Assembly: GCA_017513365.1 (NCBI GenBank)
Contig: JAFXFY010000080.1
Coordinates: 1 to 10,295, forward strand
Direction: 5' to 3'
DNA length: 10,295 bases
Origin: Alphaproteobacteria bacterium
GTDB taxonomy: Bacteria; Pseudomonadota; Alphaproteobacteria; CAAHEQ01; UBA3637
Positions within the stretch are counted from its first letter, which is position 1. The number at the start of each line of letters is the position of its first letter. Under the pieces are notes generated by a model that did no database searches, was not told the DNA's origin, and saw nothing but the letters and a program-made list of their open reading frames with translations. Position numbers and translations under genes: made by a program. This document shows positions 5,683-10,295 of the stretch, piece after piece.

Positions 5683-6945
5683 ATGCGTCTGAAACATTTT
5701 TTTATTGTGTTGATAATGATTGTGTGGTCAAGTGTTTCTATGGCCGCAACGGCAACGTTAATCGCTGATACAAAAAGCGGTTTTATTTTATCTTCTCGTA
5801 ATCCGAACGCGAAAATTTTTCCGGCTTCTTTGACAAAAGTTATGACACTGTATATGGCTTTTGAGGCATTGGAGGAAGGGTTGTTGAAAATGGAGGATGA
5901 ACTGCCGGTTTCTGTTAAAGCCTCTCGTCAACCGAAATCCAAAATGTATTTAAAGGCTGGTACCACCATTACAGTGGAAGATGCTATTATGGCCTTGATT
6001 ATTAAATCGGCCAATGACGCAGCGGTTGTATTGGCAGAAGGATTAGCTCCCAGTGAGGAAGAATTTGCCGCAATGATGACGAAAACGGCACGAGAATTGG
6101 GGATGCACAATACCACTTTTAAAAATGCGTCCGGATTACATCATAAAGACCAAATTACAACGGCTAAAGATATGGCGATTATGACGATTGCACTCATTAA
6201 TCATCATCCGAAATATTATAAATTATTCAGTAAAAAGTCTTTTAAGTTCAAATTTAACGGGAAAACCATTAACTCTCATAATGAAATTGTACGCAGTTAT
6301 AAAGGAGGCGAAGGCTTAAAAACTGGTTTTATTTCGGCTGCCGGATATAATATTATTTCTACGGCCAAACGTGGGGATAATCGGTTGGTGAGTGTCGTGT
6401 TGGGGTATAACTCAACGAGAGCTCGGGATAAAAAAGCAGTTAGCTTGCTTAATAAAGGGTTTAAAATGATTATTAAGCAAAAATCTTTGGCCAGCAAATC
6501 GGGTAAAGAGCTGAAAAATAATCCGCTGAGTAAAAATGCGTTGGTCGCAAAGCCCAATAAGCAATCCTATTTGCCGATTATGGCCAAAAGTATTCAAGAA
6601 ACAAAAAATATTGTCTTGGCTAGTGCTCAAACGCCGACAGATGATAGAGTACTTGGCGTTGCCTATTTAGATATTGAAGATTTTACAACCACCGGTCAAG
6701 GAGATGGGGCCAAAACATGGGCGATACAAGTGGGGGCTTTCCACTCTCAAAAATTGGCTTTGCGAGTGGCTAATGAAGCGGTGGCTTCGTTGCGGTTAAA
6801 GGATAAATCCGTCAAGACACCTCAAGCCGGCGAATGGTATCGGTCTCGTATTTTTGGATTTGAAAGTAAAAAAGAGGCCGATAATGCCTGTAAAAAGGCA
6901 CGTTCTCAAAAAATGCAATGTATGTCTATTGCCCCGATATCTTAG
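5683..6945 (+). CDS. dacC: D-alanyl-D-alanine carboxypeptidase (DacC/PBP5-type) with C-terminal SPOR domain
   Basis: A 420-residue serine peptidase of the penicillin-binding S11 family. It removes the terminal D-Ala of peptidoglycan pentapeptides in the periplasm and so limits cross-linking. Residues 1-21 are a signal peptide (RLKHFF, hydrophobic core, V-S-M-A). The active-site triad of motifs is intact: S49-L-T-K52, S109-A-N111 and K213-T-G215. A linker of roughly 90 residues leads to a SPOR domain at 344-420 (TWAIQVGAF; YRSRIFGF; a final CMSIAP strand), a fold that binds denuded septal glycan and directs enzymes to the division site. PBP5's amphipathic membrane anchor is absent and SPOR replaces it. 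The start at 5683 (or the adjacent ATG at 5680) is chosen because GGAGAG lies at 5672-5677. It is divergent from uvrC and probably transcribed alone. Confidence 0.93.
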   Translation: MRLKHFFIVLIMIVWSSVSMAATATLIADTKSGFILSSRNPNAKIFPASLTKVMTLYMAFEALEEGLLKMEDELPVSVKASRQPKSKMYLKAGTTITVEDAIMALIIKSANDAAVVLAEGLAPSEEEFAAMMTKTARELGMHNTTFKNASGLHHKDQITTAKDMAIMTIALINHHPKYYKLFSKKSFKFKFNGKTINSHNEIVRSYKGGEGLKTGFISAAGYNIISTAKRGDNRLVSVVLGYNSTRARDKKAVSLLNKGFKMIIKQKSLASKSGKELKNNPLSKNALVAKPNKQSYLPIMAKSIQETKNIVLASAQTPTDDRVLGVAYLDIEDFTTTGQGDGAKTWAIQVGAFHSQKLALRVANEAVASLRLKDKSVKTPQAGEWYRSRIFGFESKKEADNACKKARSQKMQCMSIAPIS

Positions 6946-6957
6946 GGTGTCTTTTTT
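6936..6957 (+). terminator. Weak terminator overlapping the dacC stop codon
   Basis: GATATC (6936-6941) pairs with GGTGTC (6946-6951), two G-T pairs, around TTAG, followed by six Ts (6952-6957). The stop TAG (6943-6945) falls in the loop. The stem is modest. Confidence 0.45.
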
Positions 6958-6958
6958 A

Positions 6959-6987
6959 TTGCATTTTAAACCTAAGAGGCGTATAAT
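6959..6987 (+). promoter_or_regulatory. Promoter of the envelope-gene pair, predicted leaderless start
   Basis: TTGCAT (6959-6964), a 17-bp spacer and a perfect TATAAT (6982-6987). The expected start, 7-8 bases beyond, is 6994-6995, at the ATG itself. It abuts the preceding T-run. Confidence 0.75.
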
Positions 6988-6994
6988 AACGACT

Positions 6995-8137
6995 ATGGTA
7001 AAAAATACATTGACTTTTATGGCATTGATTTGTGGAGTTAGCACATCTGTATTAGCCGGATTTGATATGATTTCAACTAAAGATGGAACGTGTCAGTTTT
7101 TTTATCCGACCGATAAAAACACGCAAGGGTGGTATATTGAACCGTCTTCCGAAGAGATGTGTCAAAACGGCGTAATTAATAAACATGGTCAAATTACGAT
7201 TTATAATGCTTTTGGCAGACCGATAGAACAAATTTATGGTTTTTTTAATGGGGGGTATTGGACGGGCAAAAAAGAATTGTCTGCCAATATCATTTCCGGA
7301 TATGATGAAAATGCCATGACGTATAAGGTGTCCTTTGAATTGCCTTCTGAGACGGGATTTGATGTACGATATTTATCTCAAATGACGTCAAAAAAACAAA
7401 AAGATGGTAGCTTTGGCCCTTTTTCATTTTGTGATCCGTTTCGGATACTGATTCAAACGAGGGATTATGGATTATTCCAAGATAAAAGTTTAACAACCGA
7501 AATCATAGATAATGTTGCCAGATATGCAAAAATACTGTGTCCGGCTGAACAAAAAATTCAGTTGTTCGGTTCATCTGAAGAACGACCATCTCAAGATGAC
7601 GTCTTTTTTTATGCCGATATTGATTTAAAGACAGCTCAGATTGATGTTAAGCGTAATGAAGCTCATATCTTTGCAAAGCGACAGGAAAATGTAGATGATA
7701 CGATAGAAAATATAGCCGATTTACAGCAAAAAGCAAGTATTCAAACACCGGTAAATCCCGTTGAACGAGTGTCTGAAGATTTATTGCCTGATGGTATTCC
7801 GCTGGCTCAATCACAGACTGGTAATGAAACAAAAGAGGTGGTGCCTGTGGTTCAGATAATGGATAAAGTGCCTCACTTACTGACACTCAGCCGATTAACG
7901 GGTCAGCCTGTTCAAGGAACGGTTGTTGTGGATATTAAACGTGTCATGGGTAAAACAGCCGAGGTAATGGCGCCGTATCCTTTACAATTAACGGGAGAAA
8001 ATCTTGTAAACGGATGGGCCATTGTTTCAGGAGATTTTTCACACGTATCCGGTCGCAAAGGAGCCGAGTTAACCGGAAAAGTTCAGGTTTCATCGGTTTT
8101 ATCTTGTTCTGAGCCAAATTGCACGGATATAAAGTAG
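6995..8137 (+). CDS. Exported protein of unknown function (380 aa)
   Basis: I do not recognise this protein. The start at 6995 gives a good Sec signal peptide (MVKNTLTFMALICGV, cleavage after V-L-A at about 21); longer in-frame starts run back into dacC and destroy it. The nearest purine run (GAGG, 6976-6979) is 15 nt away, too far for a ribosome-binding site, while TATAAT lies 7 bp before the ATG, so translation is probably leaderless. The mature protein has six cysteines (33, 56, 146, 182, 371, 376). An N-terminal part has alternating aromatic and glycine residues (GQITIYNAFGR; YGFFNGGYWTG, 81-91) slightly reminiscent of MORN-type strands. The middle (about 205-290) is charged and probably flexible. 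A beta-rich C-terminal part (about 295-370) holds GTVVVDIKRVMGKTAEV. The next gene starts at its stop codon, so the two probably act together in the periplasm. Confidence 0.8.
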   Translation: MVKNTLTFMALICGVSTSVLAGFDMISTKDGTCQFFYPTDKNTQGWYIEPSSEEMCQNGVINKHGQITIYNAFGRPIEQIYGFFNGGYWTGKKELSANIISGYDENAMTYKVSFELPSETGFDVRYLSQMTSKKQKDGSFGPFSFCDPFRILIQTRDYGLFQDKSLTTEIIDNVARYAKILCPAEQKIQLFGSSEERPSQDDVFFYADIDLKTAQIDVKRNEAHIFAKRQENVDDTIENIADLQQKASIQTPVNPVERVSEDLLPDGIPLAQSQTGNETKEVVPVVQIMDKVPHLLTLSRLTGQPVQGTVVVDIKRVMGKTAEVMAPYPLQLTGENLVNGWAIVSGDFSHVSGRKGAELTGKVQVSSVLSCSEPNCTDIK

Positions 8138-8145
8138 GGGGAATG

Positions 8146-8826
8146 ATGAAACCGTTGGTTATTGGACTGGGTATCGCTGTATTAGGATTGAGCGTTTTTT
8201 ATATGGGGAGAAAGGCTCATTTGGATGCTTTAATGCATCGGTATAACAACACGGTTGCTTTAAGTGAACAAGATTTATCGTATCGGTCTAAACAATTACC
8301 ATTATTTGGTGGGGGTATTTTATTTTATCAAGTACGTTTTAAGGATATTCCGTTTGACCATTTAGTGGATAAAATGAGTTTAACCATAAATGGAACGGAT
8401 GTTAAGGTATCTTTACAAGGTGTGCGGTTTCGCATAGAGGATGCTTTGCGTGCAAAAATGGATTTGGAACACTCTTTTAAAACGTATGTGCCGTATGAAC
8501 ATGTGTTTTTGCGACCATTGGAAACATTAGCTTTGGTCGGTGTAAATGAGGTTGTTTTAACGGCGTCTTTCAGCTTACAAAAGGATGGGTTATCTAGACA
8601 TGTTGTAGGGCAAGTTTATGATAAAACAGTGGGTAAAGCAGAGTTTGATTTTTATATTCCGGTGGAAATGACTAAGTTGTCTCCGATGGAATTATCAAAA
8701 GCAACATTATTGGACGGCGTTTTTTCATTTGAGGGAACATCCGTTGCAAATGAGTATGTATCCTATGCAACGGCATTGGGTATAAAAGAACCCGCCAACT
8801 GGTTGACGGGTGTTTTGATTAAATAA
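8146..8826 (+). CDS. Membrane-anchored periplasmic protein of unknown function (226 aa)
   Basis: Not recognised. The start at 8146 lies 5 nt after AGGGG (8136-8140); the ATG at 8143 is too close and the one at 8119 lies inside the upstream gene. Residues about 4-20 form one hydrophobic helix (PLVIGLGIAVLGLSVFYM) followed by GRK. With no good cleavage site, this is probably a signal anchor that leaves residues 22-226 in the periplasm. That part is predicted beta-rich, with repeated alternating strands (SLTINGTDVKVSLQGVRF; NEVVLTASFSLQ; GKAEFDFYIPVEM) and no cysteines, broadly like lipid- or envelope-associated domains, but no named family can be claimed. The ribosome-binding site includes the upstream stop codon TAG (8135-8137), giving tight coupling to the 6995 gene. 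Its last codons overlap a hairpin terminator. Confidence 0.8.
   Translation: MKPLVIGLGIAVLGLSVFYMGRKAHLDALMHRYNNTVALSEQDLSYRSKQLPLFGGGILFYQVRFKDIPFDHLVDKMSLTINGTDVKVSLQGVRFRIEDALRAKMDLEHSFKTYVPYEHVFLRPLETLALVGVNEVVLTASFSLQKDGLSRHVVGQVYDKTVGKAEFDFYIPVEMTKLSPMELSKATLLDGVFSFEGTSVANEYVSYATALGIKEPANWLTGVLIK
8790..8820. terminator. Probable bidirectional terminator inside the 3' end of a coding sequence
   Basis: ACCCG (8790-8794) pairs with CGGGT (8807-8811); inside, after a C-A mismatch, CAA pairs with TTG around CTGG. The plus tail is GTTTTGATT; the minus tail is TCTTTTATA. The convergent genes are only 7 bp apart, so this hairpin may stop both. Confidence 0.5.
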
Positions 8827-8833
8827 AAACTCT

Positions 8834-9157
8834 TTATAAAAATAAAAATGTATTTAGTAAAAATAAACAACCACAACCGCATAACATAGCTAAAATGCAG
8901 GTGCAGTAATCAACAAGTACCCCTAAAAAGGTATTTTTAATGCTGTACATACCGGCTTTTTCAATAACAACCCAATATGTTAAACGGGTACCAAGTACAA
9001 TTAATAATGCAATTAAATAAACTTGAATGCCAGTTAAAAAGGTTGCTAATGGTTTAACTTCTGTTTGCGTAGAAAATAACCATAATGCCATGACCAAGCC
9101 TAATAAAATAGAAAAGCGAAATGAAACTAAAGTTTTTAAATGTTGAAAGAAAGCCAT
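8834..9157 (-). CDS. Small three-helix membrane protein, unknown function
   Basis: A 107-residue, very hydrophobic protein that I do not recognise. Three membrane segments are visible at about 13-29, 38-57 and 78-105, with short polar links (TQTEVKP; EKAGMYSIKN). The third helix has five cysteines close together (C85, C87, C93, C95, C97; CTC and CGCGC), which is unusual for a membrane helix and could mean metal, haem or disulfide chemistry, or nothing more than small-residue packing. The start is supported by AGGAG 7 nt before the ATG at 9157. That Shine-Dalgarno lies next to the stop of the Sel1-repeat gene, with only 9 bp between the genes, so they are co-transcribed and probably coupled. 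The pairing suggests that the exported Sel1 protein and this membrane protein work at the same site. Confidence 0.75.
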   Translation of the reverse strand: MAFFQHLKTLVSFRFSILLGLVMALWLFSTQTEVKPLATFLTGIQVYLIALLIVLGTRLTYWVVIEKAGMYSIKNTFLGVLVDYCTCILAMLCGCGCLFLLNTFLFL

Positions 9158-9166
9158 GATTTTCTC

Positions 9167-10156
9167 CTATCTACGGCGTCTGCGAATAGTTGTACGAGTT
9201 TTAGTTACTTTTTGAGTTGTTGTAGACACAATATTTGTTGTGTTATTAATTGGGGCGGTGGGAGCCTTCAAATCTTCTTGTTGAACTGTAATCATTGCTT
9301 GACTGGCTTTGTTTCGTTCAGATAAAGACATATCTTCTTCCAATTGTTTTTTTGCTTTTTCAGCTTCCTTCATGCCAGCCGCAGCAGCCAATGTCAAATA
9401 GGCATGCGCTTTATATACATCACGGGTAATGCCTTCGCCATTTGCATAAATAGCACCTAATGCATATTGTGAAGGGGTATATCCTTTTGAGGCAGCATAT
9501 GTATAAAATTTAATGGCATCATTCATGTTTTGTTTGACATGAATGCCGTTTTGGAACATATGACCTAAAATATGATACGAACCAACATCGTCATTCTTTG
9601 CTGCGATGGTGTAATACTCAAAAGCCTTTTGAGGATTTTGGACGGTTGTGTCATTTAAATAGATGTCTCCTAAATACTTGGCGACAACCGGTTTATCTGA
9701 GGTAGATACTTTGGATAACAGTTCAACCGCTTTGTTGACATCTTTTTGGACGCCATCACCGGTATAATACATAACCCCTAAGTTTAATAAAGCGTCACCA
9801 TTTCCTTTGGCAGCGGCTTTTTCATAAAATTCCAAAGATTTTTTCTTGTTTTTCTTAACGCCGATACCTTCAGCATATAAATATCCTAACATTGCTTGTG
9901 CCATATCGGAGTCTTGGTCTGAGGCTTTATTAAAGTATTCAATGGCTTTTTTTTCATTTTTAATTGTGCCCAGCCCATTCAGCGTTAAATACCCCATGTA
10001 ATATTGAGCTCGAATATCTTCTTCGGCTAGGGGTTTAAATTCATTGTAGGCAATAACCCAGCGTTGTTCTTTGAAGGCCTTTTCTCCATCATTGAAATTT
10101 GCCAAAACAACGCCTGAATAACACGTCATTAATAAAAATAATAATACTTTCTTCAT
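9167..10156 (-). CDS. Exported Sel1-repeat protein with basic C-terminal tail
   Basis: A 329-residue periplasmic or secreted protein. Residues 1-19 are a signal peptide (MKKVLLFLLMTCYSGVVLA). From about 22 to 265 there are roughly seven alpha-helical Sel1/TPR-like repeats, seen as recurring A-x2-x-L-G-x-hY-x-x-G-x-G-V-x-x-(D/N)-x-x-K-A units, for example AQAMLGYLYAEGIGVKKN, ALLNLGVMYYTGDGVQKD and SQYALGAIYANGEGITRD. The fifth unit (about 157-190) is degenerate. Such solenoids act as protein-binding scaffolds in envelope and signalling systems. After a usual Sel1 end (MSLSERNKASQAM), a Thr/Asn-rich linker runs to a C terminus of five arginines, which is unusual. GGAGG lies 5 nt before the ATG, and an extended -10 promoter is upstream. 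It is the first gene of an operon with the small membrane protein. The partner protein is unknown. Confidence 0.9.
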   Translation of the reverse strand: MKKVLLFLLMTCYSGVVLANFNDGEKAFKEQRWVIAYNEFKPLAEEDIRAQYYMGYLTLNGLGTIKNEKKAIEYFNKASDQDSDMAQAMLGYLYAEGIGVKKNKKKSLEFYEKAAAKGNGDALLNLGVMYYTGDGVQKDVNKAVELLSKVSTSDKPVVAKYLGDIYLNDTTVQNPQKAFEYYTIAAKNDDVGSYHILGHMFQNGIHVKQNMNDAIKFYTYAASKGYTPSQYALGAIYANGEGITRDVYKAHAYLTLAAAAGMKEAEKAKKQLEEDMSLSERNKASQAMITVQQEDLKAPTAPINNTTNIVSTTTQKVTKTRTTIRRRRR

Positions 10157-10184
10157 GTTGCCTCCAAATCTTGCCTATTCTTTT

Positions 10185-10193
10185 ATTATACCA
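10185..10193 (-). promoter_or_regulatory. Extended -10 promoter of the Sel1-repeat operon
   Basis: On the minus strand TG-G-TATAAT is a perfect extended -10 (TATAAT at 10190-10185). The -35 is weak (TTTTGC at 17 bp). Transcription should begin near 10178, giving a leader of about 22 nt. Confidence 0.6.
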
Positions 10194-10255
10194 TATTTTT
10201 ACAAAAAGCAAAAGGTTTTTCAATTTTTTTTCACATATTTAATTGTTGCTTTTTA

Positions 10256-10295
10256 TTGTTTTTTATGTCAAGGTGTATATTATACAAAAATAGGA
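10256..10295 (+). promoter_or_regulatory. Candidate divergent promoter with palindrome at the right edge
   Basis: TTGTTT (10256-10261), 16 bp, then TATTAT (10278-10283), with AGGA at 10292-10295 as a possible ribosome-binding site for a gene beyond the window. A 13-bp palindrome, TGTATA-T-TATACA (10274-10286), covers the -10 and could be an operator. The rest of the intergenic stretch from 10194 is A/T-rich with nothing else clear. Confidence 0.35.

Noticed and set aside
6854..6994. Longer reading frame of the 6995 gene extending back into dacC
   Set aside because: It would overlap the SPOR domain in another frame and lose the signal peptide; a consensus promoter lies between.
8119..8145. 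ATG at 8119 as the start of the membrane-anchored protein
   Set aside because: It lies inside the upstream gene with no ribosome-binding site, whereas AGGGG precedes 8146.
9140..9325. Short + strand frame over the Sel1/membrane gene junction
   Set aside because: Shadow of two well-supported minus-strand genes; no domain or start signal.
1..10295. CRISPR arrays, insertion sequences, tRNA or rRNA genes
   Set aside because: No regularly spaced direct repeats, transposase motifs with inverted ends, or tRNA/rRNA signatures were seen.

Overview
The window looks like chromosome from an AT-rich Alphaproteobacterium, perhaps one of the uncultured gut-associated lineages. The S4 protein is of the alphaproteobacterial type without zinc-binding cysteines. 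The FlhF/FlhG pair has the alphaproteobacterial signatures (TRLD; GKTW; FDGDLGLANIDVQLG). The uvrC-pgsA order and the DacC-type carboxypeptidase with a SPOR tail also fit Proteobacteria. The taxon is inferred from proteins read by eye, not from a search.

Layout, left to right. (1) 1-1114, + strand: the 3' end of an flhF-like SRP GTPase gene, overlapping by ATGA an flhG/minD-like ATPase gene. The ATPase has lost the signature lysine of its deviant Walker A motif. (2) 1132-1453: a small single-pass membrane protein with its own strong Shine-Dalgarno and a long terminator. (3) 1434-2270: rpsD (ribosomal protein S4), with a strong promoter fused into the preceding terminator, a hairpin-rich 5' leader of about 130 nt, and a terminator. 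(4) 2275-2510: no protein gene, but a promoter, nested long-range complementarity, several hairpins and a terminator. This is best read as an unassigned structured ncRNA of about 200 nt. (5) 2537-2971: a small secreted cysteine-rich, C-type-lectin-like protein. (6) 2971-5600, - strand: a uvrC-pgsA operon (nucleotide excision repair; phosphatidylglycerolphosphate synthase) ending at a shared terminator. PgsA has an odd Lys/Ala-rich N-terminal extension. (7) 5655-8826, + strand: a periplasmic D-Ala-D-Ala carboxypeptidase with a SPOR domain, then two unrecognised envelope proteins that form their own transcription unit. (8) 8834-10190, - strand: a secreted Sel1-repeat protein and a coupled three-helix membrane protein. 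The last 100 bases look like a divergent promoter region for a gene beyond the window.

Apart from rpsD, uvrC and the FlhF/FlhG pair, most of the window concerns the cell envelope: peptidoglycan trimming and septal-glycan binding (DacC-SPOR), anionic phospholipid synthesis (PgsA), and several exported or membrane proteins of unknown role. Regulatory architecture is very compact. Terminators share bases with, or abut, the next promoter at three places. Two genes (uvrC and the unknown gene at 6995) have a -10 box placed so that the transcript would start at or next to the AUG, implying leaderless mRNAs. The most promising items are the ncRNA at about 2310-2510, the altered FlhG P-loop, the S4 leader and the leaderless promoters.
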